Shown here in pieces: positions 1-6,972 of a DNA stretch of 11,725 nt. Source of the stretch: Methanoregula sp. UBA276 (GTDB lineage Archaea; Halobacteriota; Methanomicrobia; Methanomicrobiales; Methanospirillaceae); contig DANA01000082.1 in the NCBI GenBank assembly GCA_002508495.1, positions 1 through 11,725 of the forward strand, given 5' to 3'. Each line of letters opens with the position of its first letter. Position 1 is the first letter of the stretch. The notes below the pieces were generated by a model. The model saw only the letters and a program-made list of their open reading frames with translations, had not been told where the DNA came from and ran no database searches. The translations under genes and the position numbers were made by a program.

Positions 1-395
1 AGATCCCGGCCGGGAAAGTTGTGGTAAAAAACGATATCCCGGCCGGTTTTCTCGTGTTTGCCGACCCGCTGGTTGTCAGGGTCTATAGTATTCTGATGGA
101 CAATGCTGTACGGCATGGCGGGAAGATAACCACCATCCGGTTCTCTGTTGAGAACCATAACGGCAACCCGGTAGTGATATACGATGATGATGGTGACGGG
201 ATCCCTGCAACTGACAAGGAGCGGATCTTTGACCGGGGTTATGGGAGGAATACCGGTTTTGGCCTGACGCTTGCAAGGGAGATCCTGGATATTACCGGTA
301 TCACCATCCTTGAGACAGGCGTTTTTGGCACAGGAGCGCGGTTCAATCTGACGATCCCCAAAGGGGCATACCGGGGGGTTTCCGACCTCCGGTAA
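1..395 (+). CDS. Histidine kinase, C-terminal ATPase domain (5' partial)
   Basis: The frame is open from the left edge (first full codon at 3) to a TAA at 393-395, so only about 130 C-terminal residues are present and the real start lies upstream. The visible part is a GHKL/HATPase_c domain that binds ATP and phosphorylates a conserved histidine. It has an N box (MDNAVRHGG), a G1 box (DDDGDG, fitting DxGxG), a phenylalanine-containing F-box region (IFDRGYGRNTG) and a G2 box (GFGL). The HisKA and sensor domains are outside the window. The domain closely resembles that of the kinase at 690-1928, including FADPL, FDRG(Y/F)G(R/K)NTG and the C-terminal IP/VP-(K/H)G tail, so the two look like tandem paralogues. 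No response regulator is visible here, and the input signal cannot be told from this fragment. Confidence 0.9.
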   Translation, partial: IPAGKVVVKNDIPAGFLVFADPLVVRVYSILMDNAVRHGGKITTIRFSVENHNGNPVVIYDDDGDGIPATDKERIFDRGYGRNTGFGLTLAREILDITGITILETGVFGTGARFNLTIPKGAYRGVSDLR

Positions 396-408
396 CTGCC
401 CGGTTACC
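391..408 (+). terminator. Hairpin over the stop codon, with T-tracts farther on
   Basis: GGTAAC (391-396) pairs perfectly with GTTACC (403-408) around a 6-nt loop and covers the TAA of the upstream kinase. T7 tracts follow at 470-476 and 494-500. T-rich tracts are the usual archaeal termination signal, so transcription of the partial kinase gene probably ends in 470-500, before the next promoter. The hairpin is not adjacent to the T-tracts, so its own role is uncertain. Confidence 0.4.
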
Positions 409-515
409 CTTAAGATCCAGTCGTTTCGTCTCCGGTCACGTGCAGCCGGGGACCTGCCCGTCATACCGGTTTTTTTAAGCTGATCATCTTTCATTTTTTT
501 ATTTCAGACGAAGTG

Positions 516-524
516 TTTATAAAT
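516..524 (+). promoter_or_regulatory. Archaeal TATA box for the PAS kinase gene
   Basis: TTTATAAAT matches the archaeal TBP-binding consensus and stands out in its surroundings. Initiation about 25 nt downstream would fall near 545-550, giving a leader of roughly 140 nt before the ATG at 690. It lies just after the T-tracts that probably end the upstream kinase transcript, so the two kinases are likely transcribed separately. Confidence 0.55.
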
Positions 525-676
525 TGTAACAAACACCCTTCATGAAAAAAATTCCCGGAAGGTTGTTCTTACGATACCCGTTTGTTATCCCTGGCTGAGG
601 TCCGGTTTCCCTGCAACCGATCCTGTTTTGGAAATATGGTGGAACGAGGAGACGGATACTCCCAACCTGCAGTACC

Positions 677-683
677 GGAGGGG
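677..683 (+). promoter_or_regulatory. Shine-Dalgarno site fixing the kinase start at 690
   Basis: GGAGGGG ends 6 nt before the ATG at 690. The upstream in-frame candidates, TTG at 582 and ATG at 636, lack a comparable site, so 690 is preferred. Confidence 0.65.
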
Positions 684-689
684 TTCCGG

Positions 690-1928
690 ATGACTGCTGT
701 AAAGAAGAATCCGGAGGATCGAAGTACGGACATTACGGAGATGGTCCGTACCCTCCGTAATGATGCGGAGGAGCAGGTTGCCCGGACTTCAGAAAAATCA
801 TCAGATCTCGTGGGACAGCCGGCAGAGAACCTCATCCATGAACTCCGGGTACACCAGGTCGAACTCGAAACACAGGCTGAAGAGCTCAGAAGGGCACAGC
901 TGGCACTTGTTGAGTCCCGGGACAAGTACCTGGATCTGTATGATTTTGCCCCTCTCGGGTACCTCACGCTCAACCACGATGCGCTCATTGAAGAAGTGAA
1001 CCTCACCGGAGCTACACTTCTGGGCGTTGAACGAGCCAATCTGGTCAACACGAGGTTCAGGAAGTTCATAGCCCCGGAATACACTGACCCGTGGGACCGT
1101 TACTTCATGAATGTGCTTCGGGGAGGGCAAACGCATTCCTGCCCGCTCGTCCTGAAACGGGGCGACGGATCCACCTTCCCGGCCCGGCTGGAAAGCGTCC
1201 CGGTTACCGATCGCGGTAACGATTCGCCAACGGTGAGGGTTACAATCAGTGATATAACCTACATCCGGCAGGCCGAAACTGCCCTGCGTATCTCCAATAA
1301 AAAACTCAACCTGCTCTCCAGCATCACCCGCCACGATATCCTCAACGAACTCACCGTCCTCTCGGGCTCACTGGAGCTTTCCCTGGGAAAAATTAAGGAA
1401 ACGGAACGTATTGAACACATCAGACGGGCACAGAGCGCAGCCGACAGGATCCGCCGCCAGATCGCGTTTACCCGTGAATACGAGGATCTCGGCAGCAAAG
1501 CCCCGATATGGCAACCGGTATCTACAACCGTTCGTGCTGCGGCATCACTTTTAACGACAAAAACCATCACGTTCGAAATTCCCGAAGAGCGGCTGGAGAT
1601 CTTTGCAGATCCCCTCCTCGCAAAAGTCTTCTTCAACCTCTTTGACAATGCAAGGCAGCATGGGGGCAGTGTCAGCAGGATCACCATATCCTATCATCCA
1701 GGGGATAAGGGGCTCGCAATCGTGGTCGCGGATAACGGGACCGGCGTGGTTCCTGAACACAAAGCGCTCCTGTTTGATCGGGGATTTGGGAAAAACACCG
1801 GGCTTGGTCTTTTCCTCTCCCGCGAGATCCTGTCGATTACCGAAATCACGATAACGGAGAACGGTATCCCGGGCAGGGGTGCACAGTTTGAGATTACCGT
1901 CCCGCATGGATCATTCCGGTTTACATAA
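690..1928 (+). CDS. Soluble PAS-domain sensor histidine kinase
   Basis: This is a 412-residue protein with no membrane segment, so it should sense a cytoplasmic signal. Residues about 45-78 are charged and probably coiled-coil (ELRVHQVELETQAEELRRAQ). Residues about 79-195 form a PAS domain (DLYDFAPLGYLTL at the start, ISDIT at the end). The HisKA-like H box is SITRHDILN with H215 as the probable phosphorylation site. The ATPase domain has an N box (NLFDNARQHGG, N316/N320), a G1 box DNGTG (348-352) and a G2 box GLGL (371-374). All catalytic motifs look intact. The start at 690 is chosen for its strong ribosome-binding site; a longer frame reaches 582. No response regulator is adjacent, which is common for orphan kinases in Methanomicrobiales. 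The ligand and partner are unknown. Confidence 0.92.
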   Translation: MTAVKKNPEDRSTDITEMVRTLRNDAEEQVARTSEKSSDLVGQPAENLIHELRVHQVELETQAEELRRAQLALVESRDKYLDLYDFAPLGYLTLNHDALIEEVNLTGATLLGVERANLVNTRFRKFIAPEYTDPWDRYFMNVLRGGQTHSCPLVLKRGDGSTFPARLESVPVTDRGNDSPTVRVTISDITYIRQAETALRISNKKLNLLSSITRHDILNELTVLSGSLELSLGKIKETERIEHIRRAQSAADRIRRQIAFTREYEDLGSKAPIWQPVSTTVRAAASLLTTKTITFEIPEERLEIFADPLLAKVFFNLFDNARQHGGSVSRITISYHPGDKGLAIVVADNGTGVVPEHKALLFDRGFGKNTGLGLFLSREILSITEITITENGIPGRGAQFEITVPHGSFRFT

Positions 1929-2208
1929 AAAAACCGGCACCTATGTGATGGTCATCGTTACCCATCGGATTCGCGTGAATTGATGGGGATTTACGCACCT
2001 GGTTTCGACTAAAAGATCTCATACCGAGCGTTCATGAACCCGGCGGAATGCACGAGCTGCAATCTTTTAACCTTTTTCATTGAGACGTAGCAGGCATGCC
2101 CGCTGCACAGGTACCCGGAGATGAGGGTAAAAGGTTCGGGCTTTCCACGTCATACCAGTCTCAATGATAAGCGGAATGAAGAACGGGGTATCCGGGAGAT
2201 ATCCATGA

Positions 2209-2274
2209 CTCTCCCCGAAGACTGGCGATATCTGCTGAAGGGGGTTTCTTCTTCAGCGGTATCGGTTCGGAGAG
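2209..2274. repeat. Long imperfect hairpin in the gene-free stretch
   Basis: The left arm GATATCTGCTGAAG (2227-2240) pairs with CTTCAGCGGTATC (2251-2263) across a 10-nt loop, with one bulged base and one G-U pair. The stem extends outward: C2226 with G2264, then CCGAA (2215-2219) with TTCGG (2266-2270) past an internal loop, then CTCT (2209-2212) with AGAG (2271-2274) past a CC bulge. It could be a structured RNA or a terminator. No T-tract follows closely, and the strand cannot be told. Confidence 0.4.
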
Positions 2275-2699
2275 GAGCTTCTTTTCGATTGTCATCCCGG
2301 TCCGTTCTCTGTCCTTGAGCGGAACTTTGCCAGCCGGTTTCGAGAACCTTATCCTCATAAGTGCATTCGATTGCCGTGCTCAAAAAGAATCGTCGCCTCG
2401 CGTGGTATGGATCGAGGCCGGGAATCATAACCGGGTATGTGGCCAGGGCACATTTGAATTTAAAATACCGGGTAGCAAAGCGAAAACCGCACCTGCACAA
2501 GCGGAGGTCCGTCATGGTTGATAGCATCGGACTGCCGGCTGACGCCAGCTGTTGTCCCGCCCGGGATCTCCCCAACGTCGTTATGCAGGTTTCCTCTCCC
2601 GCCCGAGGTTTGCTCCGGCTGATAGCGCCGTAAATCACCAGGCACTGGACGGTAAGACCTCCCGCATCCCAGGGTTCGGTCACCACCACCAAACACGAT

Positions 2700-2709
2700 A
2701 AGTATTTAC
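2700..2709 (+). promoter_or_regulatory. Probable TATA element for the lipoprotein gene
   Basis: AAGTATTTAC is centred about 29 nt before the ATG at 2734. This spacing would put the transcription start within a few bases of the start codon, and no Shine-Dalgarno site is visible, so the mRNA is probably leaderless or nearly so. The match to consensus is only moderate. Confidence 0.35.
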
Positions 2710-2733
2710 GAATGCAACAGGTTTGTTCAACCT

Positions 2734-3216
2734 ATGAATTTGTCCCTGCATTCCCTCATCATTCTCCTCCTGGTTGGATCCCTGTTTGCAGCAGGATGTG
2801 TCACCAGCAATGGGGAGACGGTTCCTGCCCAGAACAACCCGGTATCCCCCAAAACATTTCCCGACCTCACCGGGGTCTGGGTATCTGAAAACGAGGCCGG
2901 GTATAACCTGAATACCACGGTCCAGCCGGTCGCAATTGGAAAGAATACCTGGATCTTCACGTCTCAGGATGGCCATATCGCCGAAGGGCACAAGGTTTTT
3001 TACCAGCCGGATGGCACGTTTGCCAACCAGACCATGGTCGGGATAATTGAACCCGACCGCAGGTCGGTGTATATCCTGGACCAGCCGGGTGGCTGGGCTA
3101 AGGGAACCCTTGAGGACCCGGATACCCTGTTCCTTGTGCTGACCTACACGGGAGGAAAGGATACGGGCGGGAATTCATTCATCATGACGATGACGTTCCA
3201 CCGGCAGAAAGGATAA
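2734..3216 (+). CDS. Small exported lipoprotein with a beta-rich domain
   Basis: The 160-residue product starts with a polar N-region and a hydrophobic core (LIILLLVGSLF). A lipobox-like AAGC follows, with Cys22 as the probable lipidated residue, so the mature protein is likely anchored on the outer face of the cell membrane. A short linker (about 23-42) precedes a compact, probably beta-sheet domain beginning LTGVWVSE, with alternating short strands and turns (GHKVFYQPDGTF, GIIEPDRRSVYIL, GTLEDPDTLFLVLTY). The layout of a tryptophan start, a GxI-x-PDxR turn, then a GTLxxPDTL strand resembles small domains I recall from methanogen surface proteins; that likeness is from memory. No catalytic motif is evident and the function is unknown. 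The gene stands alone, followed at once by a T6 tract. Confidence 0.75.
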   Translation: MNLSLHSLIILLLVGSLFAAGCVTSNGETVPAQNNPVSPKTFPDLTGVWVSENEAGYNLNTTVQPVAIGKNTWIFTSQDGHIAEGHKVFYQPDGTFANQTMVGIIEPDRRSVYILDQPGGWAKGTLEDPDTLFLVLTYTGGKDTGGNSFIMTMTFHRQKG

Positions 3217-3222
3217 TTTTTC
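3217..3222 (+). terminator. T6 tract directly after the lipoprotein stop
   Basis: TTTTTT begins at the base after the TAA of the lipoprotein gene. Archaeal RNA polymerase commonly stops at such U-rich tracts. A GC-rich hairpin repeat 80 bp downstream could act as a backup. Confidence 0.45.
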
Positions 3223-3293
3223 CAGATCCGGAACCGGTGCTCTGGTGAAAACCTGAGAAATGGTGATGGGGGCAAACTGCCCTCCTACCCCAT

Positions 3294-3346
3294 TTACGAG
3301 GCTTGCCGCCACCCCCGCGGGGCTTCCTGTGTGGCGGCCTCAATTT
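3294..3346 (+). repeat. GC-rich hairpin repeat, diverged copy C
   Basis: It begins TTACGAGGCTTGCCGCC and ends GGCGGCCTCAATTT, the end being identical over 14 bp to the copy at 6973-7025. The outer stem pairs GCCGCCAC (3305-3312) with GTGGCGGC (3331-3338) and encloses a CCCCGCGGGG palindrome (3313-3322). Relative to the other copies, the A in the left arm and the T in the right arm change together, keeping the pair. It lies in the sense orientation 78 bp after the lipoprotein gene. Confidence 0.7.
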
Positions 3347-3469
3347 CTGTGTTGGGAAAAAAATTTAACCGGAATGTCCTGGCAGGTAATATGGAGGCAT
3401 CGCATGCTCCATACGCCCCCACCGGGGGCAGGGCTGGCGAGAAAGGGGGGCAACAAATATCCGAAAAAA

Positions 3470-3487
3470 GATTTTCCCATGAAAATC
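3470..3487 (+). repeat. AT-rich hairpin upstream of repeat copy A
   Basis: GATTTTC (3470-3476) and GAAAATC (3481-3487) form a perfect 7-bp stem with a CCAT loop. Its core TTCCCATGAAAA (3474-3485) recurs exactly at 6924-6935, about 50 bp before repeat copy B, so the repeated unit may be longer than the GC-rich hairpin. The stem itself is not kept at the second site. Confidence 0.45.
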
Positions 3488-3529
3488 ACGATCCTTTGAG
3501 CGTTTCTTGAAGAGTGTAACACCCACTGA

Positions 3530-3576
3530 TTGCGATGCCTGCCGCCGCCCCCGCGGGGGCGCTCCCGCGGCGGCCT
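3530..3576 (+). repeat. GC-rich hairpin repeat, copy A
   Basis: It begins TTGCGATGCCTGCCGCC. GCCGCCGC (3541-3548) pairs with GCGGCGGC (3567-3574) and encloses a 14-bp palindrome GCCCCCGCGGGGGC (3547-3560). Positions 3534-3576 match 6977-7019 at 42 of 43 bases. A T6 tract follows at 3591-3596, so it could act as a hairpin-plus-U terminator, but no gene lies directly before it. Confidence 0.8.
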
Positions 3577-3813
3577 TACGTCGGTTTTCATTTTTTGGTT
3601 TGGACGGCAATCCAAGCCGGCATGCTCCTGAAAGGATCTGGTGGGTGACCCCATCATGATCCCCCGAAACCTCCCGCGATTTTCATCATCCGGGTGTGAA
3701 CGCCTGTTCATGCTCGTTTCTCCAGAGCAGGAACCGGCCCTCCGGGGCGGTCACTCCCCGCAGAGCCCCATCAACAGAAAGCGGGGGCAGTAAAGAGGGG
3801 GATCCGGATCCAT

Positions 3814-3839
3814 GGCAGGACTCCCTTCACTTTCCTGCC
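3814..3839. promoter_or_regulatory. Inverted repeat upstream of the uvrB TATA box
   Basis: GGCAGGA (3814-3820) pairs perfectly with TCCTGCC (3833-3839) across 13 nt and ends 13 bp before the uvrB TATA element. It may be an operator or activator site for uvrB, or a terminator for anything transcribed from upstream. No known regulator motif is recognised. Confidence 0.3.
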
Positions 3840-3852
3840 GCATCCCCATCCC

Positions 3853-3860
3853 TTTTAATA
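3853..3860 (+). promoter_or_regulatory. TATA box of uvrB
   Basis: TTTTAATA is centred about 28 nt before the GTG at 3885, which predicts initiation at or within a few bases of the start codon. No Shine-Dalgarno site is visible in 3862-3884, so the uvrB mRNA is probably leaderless. Confidence 0.5.
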
Positions 3861-3884
3861 CCATAATCCGAGATCCTAAGCACC

Positions 3885-5819
3885 GTGACAGAATTCCAGC
3901 TCGTCTCCAGCTTTGCCCCTGCCGGCTCGCAGCCCGAGGCAATCCGGGAACTGGTCCGTGGGCTCAACGAGGACAAGCAATACCAGACCCTCCTTGGCGT
4001 CACCGGCTCCGGCAAGACCTTCACAATGGCAAACGTGATCGCGGCAGCGCAGAAGCCAACCCTCGTCCTTGCCCACAACAAGACACTTGCCGCCCAGCTC
4101 TACGCGGAGTTCTGCGACTTCTTCCCCAAAAACCGCGTGGAATACTTCGTCTCCTACTACGACTACTACCAGCCCGAGTCCTACATCCCGGCAAAGGACC
4201 AGTACATCGAGAAGGACTCGGCCATCAATCCCAAGATCGAGATGCTCCGGCTCTCGGCAACCGCCTCCCTCTCGACCCGGCGCGATGTTATCGTGGTCGC
4301 GAGCGTCTCCTGTATCTATGGTCTGGGCAATCCCGAGAACTTCCGGAACATGGGCTTTGAGCTTGCGGTTGGCCAGAAGATCTCACGGAACGAGATCGTA
4401 GGCCGGCTCATCGACATCCTTTTCCAGCGAAACGATCTCGAACTGATGCCAGGCCGGTTCCGCGTCAAAGGCGATACTATCGATATCATCCCGGGGTACT
4501 TTAACGACATCATCCGGATCGAGATGTTCGGGGACGAGATCGAGCGGATCAGTGAGGTGGACAAGAACACCGGTGCAAAAAAAGAGGCCCTGAAATACTT
4601 CTACGTCTATCCCGCCCGGCACTTCGTCACGCCCGAGAGCGCCCGCGAGGCGGCGATCCAGTCCATCGAGGCCGAACTTGCTGAAGTCCTCCCCTCTCTC
4701 GGGCTCATCGAGGCGCACCGGCTCGAGCAGCGGACCCGGTACGACATCGAGATGATACGGGAGACGGGCTCGACCAAGGGGATCGAGAACTATTCACGGC
4801 ACTTCGATGGCCGGAAGGCGGGCGAGAAACCCTACTGCCTGCTCGACTATTTCCCGGACGACTTTCTGCTGATCATCGACGAAAGCCACCAGATGATCCC
4901 GCAGCTCCACGGGATGTATAACGGGGACCGCTCCCGGAAAAAAGCACTCATCGACTACGGGTTCCGGCTCCCGAGCGCGTACGACAACCGTCCCTTGAAG
5001 TTCCCCGAGTTCGAGCAGTACATGGGGCAGGTCATCTTCGTCTCGGCAACGCCGGGCGAGTACGAGCTGAACAAGTCAAAAACAGCAGTCGAGCAGATCA
5101 TCCGCCCGACCGGGCTCGTTGATCCCCTGGTCGAGGTCCGGCCCATCGACGGCCAGACGGATGACGTTATCCGCGAAGTGCAGGCAACCATAGCCCGGGG
5201 CGACCGGGTCCTCATCACCACGCTCACCAAGAGGCTTGCCGAAGAACTCTCCGAGTTTCTGGCCGACCGGAAGATCAAGACCCGGTACCTCCATTCCGAG
5301 ATCGAGACCCTTGAGCGGACAGAAATTATCCGCCAGCTCCGGCTCGGGAAGTTCGATGTGCTGGTCGGGATCAACCTGCTGCGGGAAGGGCTCGACATCC
5401 CCGAGGTGGGCTTCATCGGGATCCTGGACGCCGACAAGGAAGGCTTCCTGCGCGATACCAAAAGCCTCATCCAGATCATCGGCCGGGCTGCACGGAACGT
5501 GAACGCCAGCGTTGTTCTCTATGCCGATACCATGACCGACTCGATGAAGAAGGCGATCACCGAGACGAAACGCCGGCGCGACCTGCAGGTTGCGTACAAC
5601 ACGAAGCACACGATCGTTCCCCGGACGATCAGGAAGCCGGTCAAGGAAAAGGAAGTCGACATCAAAGACACAAAACACATTCCCAAACCTGAGATCCCGA
5701 ACGTGGTCATCGACCTCGAGAAGCAGATGCGGGACGCGGCAGAGAGCCTTGACTTTGAGCGGGCTATTGCACTGCGGGACCAGATCAAAAAACTCAACGA
5801 GCGGCTGAACGGGAAATAA
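3885..5819 (+). CDS. uvrB: Excinuclease ABC subunit B (UvrB)
   Basis: UvrB is the ATP-dependent damage-verifying helicase of nucleotide excision repair. It receives DNA from UvrA and recruits UvrC. The 644-residue product is close to the usual family length (about 660-670). It shows Walker A GVTGSGKT (38-45), the beta-hairpin region (YFVSYYDYYQPESYIP), Walker B/DESH at 332-335, helicase motif VI QIIGRAARN (530-538) and the C-terminal UVR domain for UvrC binding (about 609-644, ending DQIKKLNERLNGK). The start is GTG; the protein then begins TEFQLVSSFAPAGSQPEAI, which fits the family N-terminus. No uvrA or uvrC is in the window. The UvrABC system in archaea is generally thought to derive from bacteria; that is known background, not shown here. 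The gene is single, with its own promoter and a likely terminator. Confidence 0.98.
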   Translation: MTEFQLVSSFAPAGSQPEAIRELVRGLNEDKQYQTLLGVTGSGKTFTMANVIAAAQKPTLVLAHNKTLAAQLYAEFCDFFPKNRVEYFVSYYDYYQPESYIPAKDQYIEKDSAINPKIEMLRLSATASLSTRRDVIVVASVSCIYGLGNPENFRNMGFELAVGQKISRNEIVGRLIDILFQRNDLELMPGRFRVKGDTIDIIPGYFNDIIRIEMFGDEIERISEVDKNTGAKKEALKYFYVYPARHFVTPESAREAAIQSIEAELAEVLPSLGLIEAHRLEQRTRYDIEMIRETGSTKGIENYSRHFDGRKAGEKPYCLLDYFPDDFLLIIDESHQMIPQLHGMYNGDRSRKKALIDYGFRLPSAYDNRPLKFPEFEQYMGQVIFVSATPGEYELNKSKTAVEQIIRPTGLVDPLVEVRPIDGQTDDVIREVQATIARGDRVLITTLTKRLAEELSEFLADRKIKTRYLHSEIETLERTEIIRQLRLGKFDVLVGINLLREGLDIPEVGFIGILDADKEGFLRDTKSLIQIIGRAARNVNASVVLYADTMTDSMKKAITETKRRRDLQVAYNTKHTIVPRTIRKPVKEKEVDIKDTKHIPKPEIPNVVIDLEKQMRDAAESLDFERAIALRDQIKKLNERLNGK

Positions 5820-5825
5820 CGGACG

Positions 5826-5853
5826 CGGCATGCCGTACCTGAGGCCCCTTTTT
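5826..5853 (+). terminator. Probable uvrB terminator
   Basis: The perfect palindrome CGGCATGCCG (5826-5835) lies 6 bp after the uvrB stop and is followed at 5849-5853 by a T5 tract. The arrangement suits a terminator, but the palindrome is short and could only form a small hairpin. Confidence 0.35.
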
Positions 5854-5990
5854 AGCCCCAGCCGGTTATGCGCTCTGGTCTGCCGGAACTATTCCGGGCA
5901 GTTGCCGTTTTCTGAGAATATCTCCGGATTCCCCCGGGTTTTTGCCGGATTGCCGTAATTATACACATATGAGCGAAATTAATAATCACA

Positions 5991-6000
5991 ATATATATTT
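5991..6000 (+). promoter_or_regulatory. TATA box of the archaellin gene
   Basis: ATATATATTT is a strong TATA-like element. Initiation 25 nt downstream would be near 6020, which leaves a leader of about 25 nt containing the ribosome-binding site. The region around it (5955-6010) is markedly AT-rich compared with the flanking genes. Confidence 0.55.
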
Positions 6001-6014
6001 GAAAAAAAGCTGAT

Positions 6015-6028
6015 ATGTGCTAGCACAT
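6015..6028. promoter_or_regulatory. Perfect 14-bp palindrome at the predicted start site
   Basis: ATGTGCTAGCACAT is a perfect inverted repeat. It is centred on the transcription start predicted from the TATA box and sits just before the ribosome-binding site. A dimeric repressor bound here would block initiation, so it is a good operator candidate. In RNA it could also form a small hairpin next to the ribosome-binding site. Confidence 0.45.
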
Positions 6029-6037
6029 GGGGAGGAG
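6029..6037 (+). promoter_or_regulatory. Ribosome-binding site of the archaellin gene
   Basis: GGGGAGGAG lies 8 nt before the ATG at 6046. It supports that start over the in-frame ATG codons at 6052 and 6055, which are farther from it. Confidence 0.6.
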
Positions 6038-6045
6038 ACCTGGAT

Positions 6046-6696
6046 ATGGGGATGATGACATACAGAAAATCACGATTTGATGAACACGGGTTTACCGGCC
6101 TTGAAGCAGCAATTGTCCTGATCGCGTTCGTGGTGGTTGCGGCGGTTTTCTCGTTCGTAGTTCTCGGGGCCGGTTCCTTCACCACCCAGACAGCACAGGC
6201 AACCGTCCACACGGGCGTTGCGCAGGCGAGTTCGAGTCTTGAGGTTGTCGGGAACGTGATGGGGATCTCCGCGTCCCCGAATGCACCCGGTGCCCGCCTC
6301 ACCTGCATCAACACGAGCGTTGCGCTGACTGCCGGTGGCACGGCAATGGACCTTGCCCAGATGGTTATTTCCTATGCAGACAACAATGGGGGCAGAAACG
6401 CCGCCGTTGCAAACAATACCCTGGGCATCACCGATTGCACTACGATCAATGTGTTTGCCGATCAGACGGATGAGAACCAGCGGTGGTGCGTCTCCCAGAA
6501 GATCAATGACCGGAACCCGTCAGCACCCAACAACCTCCTCGAACATGACGAGATCTGGATTCTCTCGATCGGCATGCCCGACTCGGCAACGGTCAATACC
6601 AAAATTACCGTAAACTTCCAGCCGGCAACCGGGGCGGTCCTTCCCGTATCCCGTACGATCCCCGGCGGCCTGAACGTTGTGCAGGCCCTCTATTGA
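6046..6696 (+). CDS. flaB: Archaellin (archaeal flagellin)
   Basis: The 216-residue product is a major-filament subunit of the archaellum. Its N-terminus is a class III signal peptide. A charged leader (RKSRFDEHG) is followed by FTGLEAAIVLIAFVVVAAVF, so prepilin-peptidase cleavage is expected after Gly15. The hydrophobic helix would then form the filament core. The following GAGSFTTQTAQATVHTGVAQASSSLEVVGNV is typical of archaellins, as is the C-terminal beta pattern (DEIWILSIG, NFQPATGAVLPVSRTIPG). Possible N-glycosylation sequons are N89-T-S and N123-N-T. Three cysteines (C87, C131, C148) are unusual for the family. The gene stands alone, without the motor genes, so it may be one of several archaellin genes in the genome. 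Regulation may act through the palindrome at the start site. Confidence 0.93.
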   Translation: MGMMTYRKSRFDEHGFTGLEAAIVLIAFVVVAAVFSFVVLGAGSFTTQTAQATVHTGVAQASSSLEVVGNVMGISASPNAPGARLTCINTSVALTAGGTAMDLAQMVISYADNNGGRNAAVANNTLGITDCTTINVFADQTDENQRWCVSQKINDRNPSAPNNLLEHDEIWILSIGMPDSATVNTKITVNFQPATGAVLPVSRTIPGGLNVVQALY

Positions 6697-6698
6697 TC

Positions 6699-6705
6699 TT
6701 TTTTT
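6699..6705 (+). terminator. T7 tract after the archaellin stop
   Basis: Seven T residues begin 2 bp after the TGA. This is a likely primary archaeal terminator for the archaellin transcript. Further T5 runs occur at about 6763-6785, and the hairpin repeat lies farther on. Confidence 0.5.
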
Positions 6706-6972
6706 CCTCGGGCCGCGGACTGTCTGGTTGACAGCCCCCGCAATCATCTGCACAAGGATCGGGCTTTTTCTCATCGCTCTTTTTCCATAGTATAAGGGGC
6801 AGGGATTTCATCATCCAATCGCTTTCCATGAGCATATGCGGCGGCGCCCGTTCTGTACATGGGGGCATCGGTTATCAGGAGAGGGTCTAAAGACCGTTGA
6901 CTCCCATCTTCCCTTCAAAGGAATTCCCATGAAAACGTGCGAGGCAAACAGGTCCAAAACTTTGCGTGGTTA

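Larger units (their letters stand above)
1929..2733. other. 805-bp spacer without a convincing gene
   Basis: Several open frames cross this stretch (for example minus 2150-2692, plus 2361-2633), but none has a recognisable motif, a good ribosome-binding site or protein-like composition, and they overlap one another. A T-rich run at 2065-2077 follows the kinase gene at a distance and could terminate it or serve as a weak TATA element. The most structured part is a hairpin at 2209-2274. The stretch could hold a non-coding RNA, decayed genes, or just spacer. Confidence 0.5.
3217..3884. other. 668-bp spacer with two hairpin repeats
   Basis: No gene is supported here. The plus frame 3260-3499 and the minus frames across 3340-3711 run through the GC-rich repeats and have arginine-, proline- or glycine-rich low-complexity translations. 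The stretch holds repeat copies at 3294-3346 and 3530-3576, an AT-rich hairpin at 3470-3487, another hairpin at 3814-3839 and the uvrB promoter. Confidence 0.6.

Noticed and set aside
542..598. 18-codon frame (MKKIPGRLFL...) between the kinase TATA box and the kinase start
   Set aside because: Its ATG is about 22 nt from the TATA centre, at or before the expected transcription start. It is very short and has no recognisable feature.
2087..2155. Possible tRNA-like stretch containing GGTTCGGGC
   Set aside because: No acceptor stem, anticodon arm or D-arm could be matched; only a chance resemblance to a T-loop.
2150..2692. 180-codon minus-strand open frame in the gene-free stretch
   Set aside because: No domain, signal or ribosome-binding site was recognised. 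The translation is low-complexity in places and rich in Arg and Ser, and other frames of similar length overlap it. A decayed gene cannot be excluded.
3260..3499. 79-codon plus-strand frame across repeat copy C
   Set aside because: It reads through the hairpin repeat and a GC-rich region, with no motif or ribosome-binding site; its length is explained by high GC content.
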